Below, piece by piece: positions 16,984-26,127 of a stretch of DNA of 64,000 bases. The notes under the pieces were generated by a model. The model searched no databases, had not been told where the DNA came from, and saw only the letters and a list, made by a program, of their open reading frames with translations. Source of the stretch: JBBTTE01 sp038064375 (lineage in GTDB: Bacteria; Patescibacteriota; Saccharimonadia; Saccharimonadales; UBA4665); the NCBI GenBank assembly GCA_038064375.1, contig JBBTTF010000001.1, positions 620,001 to 684,000 on the forward strand, in the 5' to 3' direction. Positions within the stretch are counted from its first letter, which is position 1. Each line of letters starts with the position of its first letter. Made by a program: the position numbers and the translations under genes.

Positions 16984-18140
16984 GTCTGCGCTCCTTTAGC
17001 TACAAATTGTCCAATAAGGTCTAGGGCAGTCCTAAGTGTTTGCTGATCGGTGACAAATGATAAACGAGCAAAACCAGCTGCACTAAATGCCTCGCCTGGC
17101 ACCAAGGCAACGCCAGTTTCTACCAGCAAATCTTCACACCACTTGGCGCTATTATCTGTCACATTACGCAAATCAATGAATACATAGAAAGCTCCGCCGG
17201 GCATATGGTGTTTAAGTCCTTTAATAGCATTTAAGCTCTCGTGAACAATTAATCTTTGGGCTTTGAGCAGCTCGATCGTTTCGGCTGGAGGCGTGTCATT
17301 AAGCTCCATTGCAGCAATCGCTGCGTTCTGACTTGGAACCGCGGCATTACCGGTGATATGACTCAACAGGCGAGTTATCGCGTCAGCAACTTCAGTTTGG
17401 GCAATCACATAGCCGATTCGCCAACCAGTCAAGGCCTGACTCTTGGAGTAGCCGTTGATAATAATTAGCTGCTCGAAGCCACAGGTCGGTGCGAGAGTAA
17501 AGTCTTCCTCGTAAACCAGTTTGGCATACATGTCATCAGAGATTACGGTCACACCGGTGCCACTCAGTACATCTGCCGTGGCCTGCAGGGCGGCCTTGGA
17601 GAAGATCGCTCCCGTTGGGTTGTGCGGTGAGTTGATAATTATGGCTTTGGTACGAGACGTTAGGCTGGCCTTGATAGCTTCTGCGTCAAGATCAAAAGTA
17701 TCGGTTAACGGAACCTCGACCACTACACCACCGGCTAGTTCGATCAGGTGGTTGTAGCTAACCCAAGCCGGTGTTGGCAAAATAACTTCGTCGCCCTCAT
17801 TAACAATCGCTAATAGACTGGCTGCAAGCGCCGGTTTAGCGCCAGCGGTCACTACGACGTTATCTGATTCAATCCAATCTAGACCATAAGCTATACGTGC
17901 CGCATCGGCTATTTGTTGCCTTAGCTTGGGCAAGCCAGCGACGGGCGTGTATTTGTTCTGGCTGAGTGTCCTCGCGACCGCTTCTTGAATATACTCAGGG
18001 GTGTCGGAGGCTAGCTCGCCGGCGGTTAGGTTGTAAATCGTCTTACCTTCGGCAGCGAGTTGCTTTGCGCGAGCATTGAGTGCTAAAGTCGCACTCTCAT
18101 CCATAGTCGCCATTCGCGTCGCCAGAACTGTTTTAGACAT
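16980..18140 (-). CDS. Aspartate aminotransferase-like class I aminotransferase
   Basis: The PLP enzyme (386 residues) belongs to the class I/II fold, Ib subgroup. Visible are YTPVAGLPKLRQQIA, NSPHNPTGAIF, and the PLP lysine region NGYSKSQALTGWRIGY (Lys 233). The operon with PEP carboxylase points to oxaloacetate and glutamate as substrates, giving aspartate; the sequence alone would also allow other amino acids. I set the start at 18140 rather than an ATG 21 nt upstream, because a TATAAT at 18150-18155 would lie inside the longer frame and ends 9 nt before the chosen ATG. Confidence 0.88.
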   Translation of the reverse strand: MSKTVLATRMATMDESATLALNARAKQLAAEGKTIYNLTAGELASDTPEYIQEAVARTLSQNKYTPVAGLPKLRQQIADAARIAYGLDWIESDNVVVTAGAKPALAASLLAIVNEGDEVILPTPAWVSYNHLIELAGGVVVEVPLTDTFDLDAEAIKASLTSRTKAIIINSPHNPTGAIFSKAALQATADVLSGTGVTVISDDMYAKLVYEEDFTLAPTCGFEQLIIINGYSKSQALTGWRIGYVIAQTEVADAITRLLSHITGNAAVPSQNAAIAAMELNDTPPAETIELLKAQRLIVHESLNAIKGLKHHMPGGAFYVFIDLRNVTDNSAKWCEDLLVETGVALVPGEAFSAAGFARLSFVTDQQTLRTALDLIGQFVAKGAQT

Positions 18141-18149
18141 CTTATCTCT

Positions 18150-18155
18150 ATTATA
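18150..18155 (-). promoter_or_regulatory. -10 element of the aminotransferase/PEP carboxylase operon
   Basis: TATAAT on the minus strand, 9 nt before the ATG at 18140; a leaderless or near-leaderless start is predicted. Confidence 0.6.
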
Positions 18156-18194
18156 ACCCATCTGATGCTCGGGTTAAGCGCATTAACTTTGTTA

Positions 18195-18200
18195 TATACT
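18195..18200 (+). promoter_or_regulatory. -10 element of the gene at 18207
   Basis: TATACT, exactly 6 nt before the ATG, placing the first transcribed base on the start codon. It is divergent from the aminotransferase promoter. Confidence 0.6.
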
Positions 18201-18206
18201 TTGAAG

Positions 18207-19052
18207 ATGAAGAAAATAGCTGTCATCGGTACGGGAATTATGGGTAGTGGTATTGCTAGCAATTACCTTGAGAATGGCTACCAAGTAACCATCTGGAACC
18301 GATCACTAGAAAAAACTAAGGACCTACAAGCTGCCGGCGCCACAATTGCCACAAGTCCAAAAGCAGCTACCGAGCAAGCCGACATTATATTCGAAGTGAC
18401 TGCCGACGATAAATCCTCACAGGGAGTTTGGATGGGCGACGAGGGAATTATGGCTGGCGCTAACGGCGACAAAACGCTAATTGCTAGTGGCACTTTTTCT
18501 ATCGACTGGACTCGTCAGCTGGCAACAGCCTGCTCGGACAAAGGCTTTGCGTTCTTCGACATGCCTCTGACCGGTGGTCGAATAGGAGCGGAAAGCGGAT
18601 CACTAACCATGCTAGTTGGCGGCAACGAGCAAAACCTCAACAACCTCAAGCCCGACCTAGAAGCAATCAGCTCAAAGGTTTTATACTTTGGCCAAGCGAC
18701 GTCAGGAATGAAGTACAAGTTAGTACTTAACAGTCTGCAGGCAGCACACATAGCCGCTTTTGGTGAGGCGATGCGACTAGCAACAGACAACGGACTAGAT
18801 GCCAATAAAGTTGGTGATGCGCTAAGTGAAAGGCCCGGTGGCGTTGTGACCGATATTGCATGGCGTGCTTACCAGCAGGAGAATATACCGCTTACATTCT
18901 CAGTAGATTGGATTCTCAAAGATCTCGAGTATGCAAAACAGCTATCTGGCTCAGCGACCACACCGATATTGGACGATATTTTGACGGCCTACAAGCATGC
19001 TCAAGCAGATGGCCAAGGAGATGAAGACTGGACTACAGTCATCAAAGCTTGA
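18207..19052 (+). CDS. NAD-dependent beta-hydroxyacid dehydrogenase (3-hydroxyisobutyrate dehydrogenase family)
   Basis: The 281-residue protein has an N-terminal Rossmann loop (MKKIAVIGTGIMGSGIA) followed by the WNRS motif at the end of the second strand, the substrate-site stretch FDMPLTGGRIGAESGSLT and the catalytic-lysine region GMKYKLVLNSLQ. These are the hallmarks of the family that includes 3-hydroxyisobutyrate, tartronate semialdehyde and glyoxylate reductases. Exact substrate is not readable. An in-frame TTG or earlier ATG exists, but a TATACT hexamer 6 nt before 18207 fixes the start. No operon partner; the ABC transporter that follows has its own promoter. Confidence 0.88.
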   Translation: MKKIAVIGTGIMGSGIASNYLENGYQVTIWNRSLEKTKDLQAAGATIATSPKAATEQADIIFEVTADDKSSQGVWMGDEGIMAGANGDKTLIASGTFSIDWTRQLATACSDKGFAFFDMPLTGGRIGAESGSLTMLVGGNEQNLNNLKPDLEAISSKVLYFGQATSGMKYKLVLNSLQAAHIAAFGEAMRLATDNGLDANKVGDALSERPGGVVTDIAWRAYQQENIPLTFSVDWILKDLEYAKQLSGSATTPILDDILTAYKHAQADGQGDEDWTTVIKA

Positions 19053-19079
19053 TGATATAAAAAATATAGTCTTGGCTGC

Positions 19080-19085
19080 TATAAT
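19080..19085 (+). promoter_or_regulatory. -10 element of the ABC exporter operon
   Basis: TATAAT, 12 nt before the ATG at 19098. Confidence 0.5.
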
Positions 19086-19097
19086 ATTGATTAACAT

Positions 19098-19907
19098 ATG
19101 GCTCAGGACATTATTATAGCTAAGGACGTCGTTAAAAAGTTTGGCGACATAACTGCCGTAGATGGCATTTCTTTTGAGATCAAAAAAGGTGAGATTTTTG
19201 CTTTTTTGGGTCCCAACGGTGCAGGTAAGAGCACTACTATTAAGATGCTCACAACCATGTTGCGGCCAACAAGTGGAAGTCTACATTTGGCCGGACATAA
19301 TGTAGCAAAAGAGCGAGATGAGGCACGCAAAGCCTTCGGAATCGTATTTCAAGACCCGAGTCTAGACGAAGAACTGTCGGCCTACGAGAACATGGATCTT
19401 CACGCCACCTTATACGGCGTACCAAAGTCAGAGCGACTCAAGCGCATTCAAGATCTACTAGAACTTGTAGAACTATGGAACCGCAAAGATTCAATGATCA
19501 AGACTTTCTCGGGCGGTATGCGTCGACGTCTAGAGATTGCACGTGGATTGTTGCACGAGCCGCGCATTCTATTCCTTGATGAGCCGACCCTAGGCCTCGA
19601 CACACAGACTCGCAATCTAATGTGGGCCTATGTTAAGCGACTTAGCGACGAAAAGGGCATGACAATCTTCTTTACAACTCACTACCTCGATGAAGCCGAG
19701 GCTGTAGCTGAGCGAATAGCAATCATAGACCATGGCAAAATTGTAGCTCGCGGCACCACTCCAGAGCTATGCAAACAGACTAAGACCACAACTCTAGAAG
19801 ACGCCTACCTCAAGCTAACAGGAACAACCACCCGAGACGATGCAGAATCTGGTAATAATAACGGGCTCAACTTTAAGACAGCTCTACGTAATAAGAATCT
19901 ACGCTAA
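19098..19907 (+). CDS. ABC transporter ATP-binding protein, DrrA-like
   Basis: The 269-residue ATPase subunit has Walker A FLGPNGAGKSTTIKML, the Q-loop region VFQDPSLDEELSAYEN, the signature FSGGMRRRLEIARG, Walker B ILFLDEPTLGLD and the switch histidine in FFTTHYLDEAEAVAERIAI. The sequence pattern and the short C-terminal extension place it with the DrrA/ABC-2 drug and polysaccharide exporter ATPases. It pairs with the permease gene 9 nt downstream. Substrate unknown; drugs, lipids or glycans are all possible. Confidence 0.93.
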   Translation: MAQDIIIAKDVVKKFGDITAVDGISFEIKKGEIFAFLGPNGAGKSTTIKMLTTMLRPTSGSLHLAGHNVAKERDEARKAFGIVFQDPSLDEELSAYENMDLHATLYGVPKSERLKRIQDLLELVELWNRKDSMIKTFSGGMRRRLEIARGLLHEPRILFLDEPTLGLDTQTRNLMWAYVKRLSDEKGMTIFFTTHYLDEAEAVAERIAIIDHGKIVARGTTPELCKQTKTTTLEDAYLKLTGTTTRDDAESGNNNGLNFKTALRNKNLR

Positions 19908-19916
19908 GGAATAATT

Positions 19917-20663
19917 ATGGAAGTAATCTACGCACTATGGCTCAGACAGATCCGACGCTATTTCCGTAGTGGCTCGCGTATTCTGGGTACTCTTGGCCAA
20001 CCCATCCTGCTACTACTTGCCCTTGGCTACGGAATTGGCGCTATCTACGAACGTGCTGGCGAAGGCAACTACCTGCAATTCTTGGTTCCCGGCATAATCA
20101 CCCAAACGGTGCTTCTTTCGGGCGTTTTTTGGGGAGTTATCATCCTCATGGACAAGCGCTTTGGATTTTTGTCGGAGCTATTAGTCGCACCAGTGTCGCG
20201 TACCAAGATTTTATTGGGTAGTGCTATGGGTGGAGCTACGATATCCATTATGCAAGGTGTTTTAGTGTTTGTGCTGTCGTTGTTCCTTGGGTTTAGACCA
20301 TTTGATTGGTTGATGGTTATTCCTGCCTTATTGATCTTAGCGCTCATGAGCGTGGCTTTAGCTTGCTTTGGTGCCGCGATTGCATCTAGCGTAGAAGACT
20401 TCCAAGGCTTCCAAGGCATCAACAACTTGCTTGTCATGCCTCTATTCTTCTTATCTAGTGCGTTGTACCCTCTGACAGACGTGCCTACTGTGCTGCGAGT
20501 TATTAGCACCCTTAACCCTGTAAGCTACATGGTTGACGCCTTACGCTACTTTTTGATAAACCAGACACACTTTGGCATAACTATCGACTTGATTGTTATA
20601 AGTATCACTTGTGTTGCGGCTTTGGCGTTTTCTGTTAATCGATTCAACCGCATTCAGATGTAG
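19917..20663 (+). CDS. ABC-2 type transporter permease, DrrB-like
   Basis: The 248-residue membrane subunit has six hydrophobic segments, the typical ABC-2 start (MEVIYALWLRQIRRYFRSGS) and the conserved late region PLFFLSSALYPLTDVPTVL followed by NPVSYMVDALRYFL, which is diagnostic for DrrB-like permeases. An AAGGA site precedes the ATG. It follows the ATPase gene by 9 nt and should form a dimeric exporter with it. Confidence 0.92.
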   Translation: MEVIYALWLRQIRRYFRSGSRILGTLGQPILLLLALGYGIGAIYERAGEGNYLQFLVPGIITQTVLLSGVFWGVIILMDKRFGFLSELLVAPVSRTKILLGSAMGGATISIMQGVLVFVLSLFLGFRPFDWLMVIPALLILALMSVALACFGAAIASSVEDFQGFQGINNLLVMPLFFLSSALYPLTDVPTVLRVISTLNPVSYMVDALRYFLINQTHFGITIDLIVISITCVAALAFSVNRFNRIQM

Positions 20664-20708
20664 CTACTTTTGTCAGCACATTGCCTGTAAACACATCTTC
20701 AGTGCTGG

Positions 20709-21662
20709 TTATTTGACCGAAAAGAGTTGGCGCTGCTGGCATATTATAAAAGCTACACCCCCAACCAGCAATGGCAACCAATAGCTAATAATTCGGTAGA
20801 GCAGGGCGACCGCAAGAGCAACTGGCGTCGCCACTCCGTACGCCACAAAACCAGCCACCAAGCCTGCTTCAAAGCCGCCCAGACCACCTGGAGTCGGCGT
20901 GGCAGTACCAGCACCCACGCCAAAGCTAAATATGAGCAAAACCACCACAAAAGAAACATGAACCCCCATAGCCATAGCGCAAGCCGACAAACACAAAACA
21001 TTAAATGCCGTCAAAGACATTGACGACAACAGAGCAAGCGGCAAACGTAAAGGTCTCTTTTTGTAGCTAAGTAATTGTTTGCGAATATCCTTTAGAGCCC
21101 TAACAAACTTTTTACGTCCAAAGACCAAGTAAACCGAAACGAATACCACTGCTAGGATGCCCGAAAGCACCAACAATAGGTTAATAAACTTATTACCGCC
21201 AGATACAAAGTTAGTTTGACCGGAATATAGCAACATAATGCAGACTACAAGCACAACGTGACCGACCACACCAAGCAAATTGTTGATCGCGACCGCGCTG
21301 CCAGCTTGGGTAGGAGAATGCTTAGCATGCCGAAGGTAGGCGTAGTTAGCGCCCAAAGCGCCGATTCCGCCCGGCAGCAACCTATTGATAAACATGGCGG
21401 CCAGTTGGACCAAAACCACCTGTTGGTAACGAAGCTTTTTGAATGCGAGCAGGAGGTAAGTTAGAGCTCCGGCGAAGTATGTCATGGCGGTTAGAGCAAC
21501 TGCTACAACCACCCACTGAGGCTGAGGCTTAAGTAGTAAGTGTAGGCTAGACTTAAAGTCACCAATCTGCGGTACGATTACATACAGCCCGATCACCATT
21601 AATAGGACTAAAAATATTTGCTTTTTATTAACCCTGAAATTGATACTTGTCGACTTATCCAT
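20709..21662 (-). CDS. Flippase-like integral membrane protein (LPG synthase TM-domain family)
   Basis: The 317-residue protein has about eight hydrophobic segments and the family landmarks LPGGIGALGANYAYLRH near 92-110 and TPTPGGLGGFEAGL near 255-270. This is the transmembrane module of the lysylphosphatidylglycerol synthase/flippase superfamily (PF03706) without the cytoplasmic synthetase domain. Stand-alone members are often found with glycosyltransferases and are thought to move lipid-linked substrates or lipids across the membrane. A second member lies at 28676-29545. It ends tail to tail with the ABC permease gene. Confidence 0.85.
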   Translation of the reverse strand: MDKSTSINFRVNKKQIFLVLLMVIGLYVIVPQIGDFKSSLHLLLKPQPQWVVVAVALTAMTYFAGALTYLLLAFKKLRYQQVVLVQLAAMFINRLLPGGIGALGANYAYLRHAKHSPTQAGSAVAINNLLGVVGHVVLVVCIMLLYSGQTNFVSGGNKFINLLLVLSGILAVVFVSVYLVFGRKKFVRALKDIRKQLLSYKKRPLRLPLALLSSMSLTAFNVLCLSACAMAMGVHVSFVVVLLIFSFGVGAGTATPTPGGLGGFEAGLVAGFVAYGVATPVALAVALLYRIISYWLPLLVGGVAFIICQQRQLFSVK

Positions 21663-21803
21663 ATAGCGACATTATTACCGAGTCAGTTATTAAGCACAAG
21701 CGACTCCACTGATATATTGCCCAGTCGGTCTTTCTGTTGAAAATCTTACCCTTTGTAGTAATTGTATGTGATTTAATAATTACATAATTAAGCAGAGGTA
21801 CTG

Positions 21804-22094
21804 ATGACTGTTAATGCCATGAGCGCCAGGACTGGCTCATCCTTTTATGACCAAGTGGTAAGCGTAACGCGCGCTTATTTTGGCCCTTCGGCCAACCGAT
21901 TTATAGCCAGACAGGTCGAGAGCCTTCTCAACAAACAACCGAAAGAACTTTGCTGCAGTGACATGCCGACGCTTATCGACTGGACCCGTGCCGCTGCAGC
22001 ATATTTGACCGAAGATGGTAGATTGGTAGAGGAATACACTTCTGAACTTCACAAACTTTCAGCGCAGAGCAGCACCAAGCACCAAGCCCAATAA
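21804..22094 (+). CDS. Small protein of unknown function in a histidine kinase operon
   Basis: The 96-residue soluble protein reads MTVNAMSARTGSSFYDQ, with KQPKELCCSDMPTLIDW in the middle. It is predicted to be mainly helical, with paired cysteines. An AGAGG site lies 7 nt before the ATG. The stop is 11 nt before the histidine kinase gene, so it probably belongs to the same transcript and could act with that kinase. No family recognised. Confidence 0.65.
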   Translation: MTVNAMSARTGSSFYDQVVSVTRAYFGPSANRFIARQVESLLNKQPKELCCSDMPTLIDWTRAAAAYLTEDGRLVEEYTSELHKLSAQSSTKHQAQ

Positions 22095-22105
22095 CCACAA
22101 TATAG

Positions 22106-23260
22106 ATGCCACAACCTGAACAGAAACTAGCCAAGCCAAAGCGCGCTGCGCAAGAACAGCGGGCTGTTGCTGAGGCCTTATTCACCAGCATTGGCGATGG
22201 AGCCATAACAACAGATGAGTTTGGAAGGATTACCCGCGTTAATCCAACCGCTCAGCAATTACTCGGCTATAGCGAGGACGAGCTAATTGGCACTTGGTTT
22301 CCTAAGAAGATTATGGCAGTATCGCTGGACGACGAACCAATAAATTTGATCGATCGGCCGATTATCAAAGCGTTTTTGACAGGCAAGCCAATAGCCGAAA
22401 AAACCTACTACCGCAAAAAAAATGGCCAAAAAATTGCTTTAGCCATCAACGCTTCGCCAATTTTACTTAATGGTAAGCCGCTCGGCGCGATAGAAGTATT
22501 TAGAGATATCACGTTTGAGCAAGAGGTTGACCGAATGAAAAGCGAGTTCATATCGCTGGCCTCACACCAGTTACGCACACCGTTATCAGCTATTAAAACT
22601 TACACTCACATGTTGTTTGACGGCTACATGGGTGAGCTTAATAAGTCTCAGAAGAAGTCACTTAGCACTATTATTCGCGCAACTGACCGTATGAATGAGC
22701 TAATTAGCAATTTACTCAATATCACGCGCATCGAAAGTGGCACAATTGCCGTCACACCCAAACTGCTTCAACTAGACAAGATAGCTGACGAAGTTATTCA
22801 AGAGCTTTCTCTCATGGCGAGTAGCAAATCTATAAGCCTATCCTCTAGGGTAAAGGGAAGGGGCAGCACTAAGATCAAAACCGACACATTAGTCGTCAAA
22901 GAAGTCATGACCAATCTGGTGGCCAACGCCATTAAGTACACCCCCGACTCTGGAACAGTCACCCTGACAATTCGTCCAAGACAAGCCGACATCTTAGTTG
23001 AAGTCAGTGACAGCGGCTGGGGCATACCCAAGTACTCACAAGACCAGATTTTTAGTAAATTCTTTCGAGCCCATAACGTGGTTAAACGCGAAACAACCGG
23101 TACAGGGCTAGGGCTCTATCTAGTCAAAGGATTATTGGATGCTTTGGGCGGCAAAATATGGTTTGTTAGCGACCAAGGCAAGGGCACAACGTTTTTCTTT
23201 AGTCTGCCGCGAAGCAAGAGATTGCCAAAAAAACTTAGCGAGTCAGCTAGATCCAGTTAA
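22106..23260 (+). CDS. PAS-domain sensor histidine kinase
   Basis: The 384-residue kinase has no transmembrane helix, so it senses from the cytoplasm. A PAS domain spans about 22-140 (SIGDGAITTDEFGRITRVNP...RDIT), then a HisKA domain with the phosphorylated His154 in SLASHQLRTPLSAIKTY, and a HATPase domain with the N box (NLVANAIKYTPDSG), G1 (VSDSGWGIP) and G2 (TGTGLGLYLVKGL). The response regulator gene follows after 66 nt. No ligand can be read, but PAS domains commonly bind redox or small-molecule cofactors. Confidence 0.93.
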   Translation: MPQPEQKLAKPKRAAQEQRAVAEALFTSIGDGAITTDEFGRITRVNPTAQQLLGYSEDELIGTWFPKKIMAVSLDDEPINLIDRPIIKAFLTGKPIAEKTYYRKKNGQKIALAINASPILLNGKPLGAIEVFRDITFEQEVDRMKSEFISLASHQLRTPLSAIKTYTHMLFDGYMGELNKSQKKSLSTIIRATDRMNELISNLLNITRIESGTIAVTPKLLQLDKIADEVIQELSLMASSKSISLSSRVKGRGSTKIKTDTLVVKEVMTNLVANAIKYTPDSGTVTLTIRPRQADILVEVSDSGWGIPKYSQDQIFSKFFRAHNVVKRETTGTGLGLYLVKGLLDALGGKIWFVSDQGKGTTFFFSLPRSKRLPKKLSESARSS

Positions 23261-23326
23261 AAATTCTACATGTCTACAAGCAATAGTTGTGCTATAAATA
23301 GAATAAGCGTATAAACGGAGTTTTTC

Positions 23327-23743
23327 GTGTCAAAAATTTTAGTTGTTGAAGACGATCACGATCTTAATAAAGCCTACTGCTTAATTTTGAAGCATGCTGG
23401 TCATGAAGTAGTGGCTGCCTTTGACGGCAAAGAGGCTCTAGAAAAGCTCAAAGGCTTCGAGCCAGAATTAATCTTGTTAGACCTATTGATGCCGGTTATG
23501 GGTGGTCTCGAGTTCCTACAGCAATGGAACACGCCCAAAAAGAACAATCACAAGGATGTCAAAGTCCTCATATTCACGAATATGGAAAACTCACCAGAGG
23601 TGGCCGAAGCATACAAGCTCGGCGCACACCGTTGCATTATCAAGTCGTGGACAGCTCCTCACAATCTTGCCCTAGTAGTCAGCGAAAGTTTACAGCCAGA
23701 GGCTGAATCGGCCAAAACCAAGACAAAGACTAAAGCGAAGTAA
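23327..23743 (+). CDS. Single-domain response regulator (CheY-like)
   Basis: The 138-residue receiver starts at a GTG with GGAG 7 nt upstream. Acidic residues are at positions 8-10 (VVEDDHD), the phosphorylated Asp52 lies in LILLDLLMPVMGG, Thr84 in VLIFTN, and the conserved Lys106 in CIIKSWT. There is no DNA-binding domain; a Lys-rich tail (KTKTKTKAK) ends the protein. It should be the partner of the upstream kinase and act by protein-protein contact. Its 3' end overlaps the convergent Crp/Fnr gene by 14 nt. Confidence 0.92.
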   Translation: MSKILVVEDDHDLNKAYCLILKHAGHEVVAAFDGKEALEKLKGFEPELILLDLLMPVMGGLEFLQQWNTPKKNNHKDVKVLIFTNMENSPEVAEAYKLGAHRCIIKSWTAPHNLALVVSESLQPEAESAKTKTKTKAK

Positions 23744-24422
23744 GTTCGATATCGGCTATAAATTGATCGTTGAGTAGCTTAATCAAGCGATTAAGATCTA
23801 GTGTGTACGGCACATTCTTTGCGTACTCAATGACTTTTTGTTTTTTTAGCTTGTTGAGCTCCGTGGCAGCCGTTTCTCGAGTCAGGCCAGTCAAATTGGC
23901 AAAATCCTGATGCGTCAGGTCGAGCGTAATTTCAACTTTCTTGTTTGGCAAATTCTTTCCGTGAGTTATTGCAAGGTAGTGAAGCGTATAGATCAGCTTA
24001 TCGCTGGCTCTGGAGTGCTGAAGAGCGTTAAGCCTTATCGAGGCTCCTAGCTGGTCAGACAGCATTCTCTCGAGCTCCTGATACAACAGGCGGGGCCGTT
24101 TGATCATAAACTCCAAAAACTCCTCACGATCAATAACGTAAAGCTCGACCTCAGGCGTAAAGGCTTCGTAGTAATAGATTGCGCTAGCGGCCTTACCATA
24201 AATCCAAGAAGCAGGGAAAGCATGGTCATTAGAATAAAAGGCGATTGGCTTCTCGTCACCGCCAACGCTAAGGTTATAGGCTTTTGTAGTTCCGCTTTTA
24301 ATTACATAGACGCTGCGTGGCGCTTCGCCCTGAAACAGTATAATCTCGCCTTTTCTATAGGTCTTGATGGGGTGCCGCTGAAGAAAGGCGTGTAAATAGT
24401 TGAGGCTTACTTGGTCAGTCAT
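23730..24422 (-). CDS. Crp/Fnr family transcriptional regulator
   Basis: The 230-residue regulator has a cyclic-nucleotide-binding-like beta roll at 15-120 (KGEIILFQGEAPRSVYVIKSG) and a C-terminal winged helix with the recognition region THQDFANLTGLTRETAATEL. The N-terminal cysteines of FNR are absent, so no iron-sulfur cluster is expected; cNMP-binding residues are not clearly conserved. A TATGAT hexamer lies 9 nt before the ATG. Convergent with the response regulator; its targets are unknown. Confidence 0.88.
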   Translation of the reverse strand: MTDQVSLNYLHAFLQRHPIKTYRKGEIILFQGEAPRSVYVIKSGTTKAYNLSVGGDEKPIAFYSNDHAFPASWIYGKAASAIYYYEAFTPEVELYVIDREEFLEFMIKRPRLLYQELERMLSDQLGASIRLNALQHSRASDKLIYTLHYLAITHGKNLPNKKVEITLDLTHQDFANLTGLTRETAATELNKLKKQKVIEYAKNVPYTLDLNRLIKLLNDQFIADIELTSL

Positions 24423-24460
24423 TACAAACTTATCATACCATTGAACTCGTAATACAGCTA

Positions 24461-26029
24461 TTACTGAACAGAGGTGGAGCCGGCGGTTGTTGTTTTGCCT
24501 TGATCAGTACCAAGAATGATTATAAAGTCGGCATCATATGCATTGGAGTATGGGTTCTGGGTTGTTGTGTGGTTGCCAAAAAGTTTGGCTAACGCAGCCT
24601 TTGTGGCGGGCTTTTTGCCTCCGGTGGCGTCGATAATCGCCGTCGTTACTTGAGCCGAGTTAAGCGAATCTCCAACTGAGTCAACTATAAATTGTTTACT
24701 GGTCAGGCTCTTGCCAACCTTGACTGCCAAGCCGTTGATACTTGTACCGTTCAACACAACGACACTAGCTGACTCCTGAACAACTGGACTGGCAGTCATT
24801 TGACGATTTATAAAGGCCCTAATAGCACTAAAGTCATCAATTCCCGCAGCCGGTATCAACGCCGATTGACCATTTGGTGTCGAATAGCTTGTTAGGAGGT
24901 TCTTGCCGTTTGCCTTGTTAAGACTGAGCGACTGGATATTGCCACTATCTATCTTTTTGACAAGATCATACAGTCGACGAACCTCATTAAACTGAAAATC
25001 TGTTGTGACGTTATTGCCTATGGAATCTGACAAGCTACTTAGCTTTGCAGGATTAGCAAGAACCCCAGCAGTTACCGCCTTATTTTTAAGAGCCACTAGT
25101 AGCTTTCTTTGATTATCGGTTCTGTCGAAGTCGCTGGCAGCAAAGCCGTATGAATTGTACGCATCACCGCGAGCACGTGCCAAATTCAAAGCCTGTCGGC
25201 CATTAAGATGATGGGTGCCGTTGGTAAGTTTAACGAGTGGACCCTTGGTCTCCCAGTCGATATTTGGATCATATAGCCCTCTCGAGTCACTACTTTTAAT
25301 CGTAATGTCTATCCCGCCTACAGCATCTACTGACTGCCGCAGGGCGTTGTAGTTTATCAAGGCATAGTAGTGAATTGGTATGCCTAAGCTCTGGCTGACG
25401 ACTTGTTCTAGCTGACCCATACCACCCTTGGGGTAACCGTCTTCACTAAACTCATTTTCTTCACCCGTAACGTAAGCGCTGTTGATCTTCTCATGGCCAT
25501 CATTAGCAACACGCACCCATAAATCTCTAGGGATACTAAGCAGAAAGGCTTTGTTGTTCTTGGTATCAATGCTCATGACCATGATTGAGTCAGTTAAATT
25601 GGCCCCACTATGCCCAGCGTCATCAGCTGAGTTACCGGCAAGCAATATATTGACGCGCCCGTCATCCTCACCGCGCAATTTGGTCGTAGTAAAGACGCTA
25701 AGAATGTTGCCACCAAACAACTTGTGGGTGTTGTATATGAATTTGCCGCCCAGCCAACCACCACCAAGCAACAAAATAACCGCCATTGTTATGACGACAC
25801 GCTTAAGGGTTACACGGTCACGGAATCTTTGCCAACGGCTTTTTTTGAGAAGAACTGATCCGCCAGCTGATCGCTTCCTCCTGTCACGAGAGTCATATTG
25901 ATAACTTGGCAGGGTCATGCCAACACTCGGAAATCGGGCAGCTTGTTGTTGAGCCGTGACGATATCTTGAACCGGTTGCGCATATGCGGTCTTACTGTTA
26001 ACAGGGGTGCGTCGTGATCTTTGTGGCAT
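24461..26029 (-). CDS. LytR-CpsA-Psr (LCP) family cell wall protein with LytR_C domain
   Basis: The 522-residue protein has a long basic cytoplasmic N-terminus, one transmembrane helix near 78-98 (VVITMAVILLLGGGWLGG), and the LCP catalytic domain near 120-370. Landmarks are NILLAGNSADDAG, DSIMVMSIDTKNNKAFLLS, IPRDLWVRV, and LNGRQALNLARARGD with FDRTDNQRKLL, which hold the pyrophosphate-binding Arg and Asp residues. A LytR_C domain follows (VVVLNGTSINGLAVKVG). LCP enzymes attach polymers from polyprenyl-phosphate carriers to peptidoglycan, so this protein probably links a surface glycan made by nearby glycosyltransferases. A TATACT lies 13 nt before the ATG. Confidence 0.93.
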   Translation of the reverse strand: MPQRSRRTPVNSKTAYAQPVQDIVTAQQQAARFPSVGMTLPSYQYDSRDRRKRSAGGSVLLKKSRWQRFRDRVTLKRVVITMAVILLLGGGWLGGKFIYNTHKLFGGNILSVFTTTKLRGEDDGRVNILLAGNSADDAGHSGANLTDSIMVMSIDTKNNKAFLLSIPRDLWVRVANDGHEKINSAYVTGEENEFSEDGYPKGGMGQLEQVVSQSLGIPIHYYALINYNALRQSVDAVGGIDITIKSSDSRGLYDPNIDWETKGPLVKLTNGTHHLNGRQALNLARARGDAYNSYGFAASDFDRTDNQRKLLVALKNKAVTAGVLANPAKLSSLSDSIGNNVTTDFQFNEVRRLYDLVKKIDSGNIQSLSLNKANGKNLLTSYSTPNGQSALIPAAGIDDFSAIRAFINRQMTASPVVQESASVVVLNGTSINGLAVKVGKSLTSKQFIVDSVGDSLNSAQVTTAIIDATGGKKPATKAALAKLFGNHTTTQNPYSNAYDADFIIILGTDQGKTTTAGSTSVQ

Positions 26030-26113
26030 CGAATTAGTATCTAGTATACCGATTTTGGAGCTCTAATGCGAGTCTTTTTTAGCTAATGTCTGTTTTTTAT
26101 GACCTCTGTAAGC

Positions 26114-26119
26114 TATACT
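26114..26119 (+). promoter_or_regulatory. -10 element of the glycosyltransferase at 26128
   Basis: TATACT, 8 nt before the ATG; near-leaderless start predicted. Confidence 0.55.
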
Positions 26120-26127
26120 TGTAGGTC

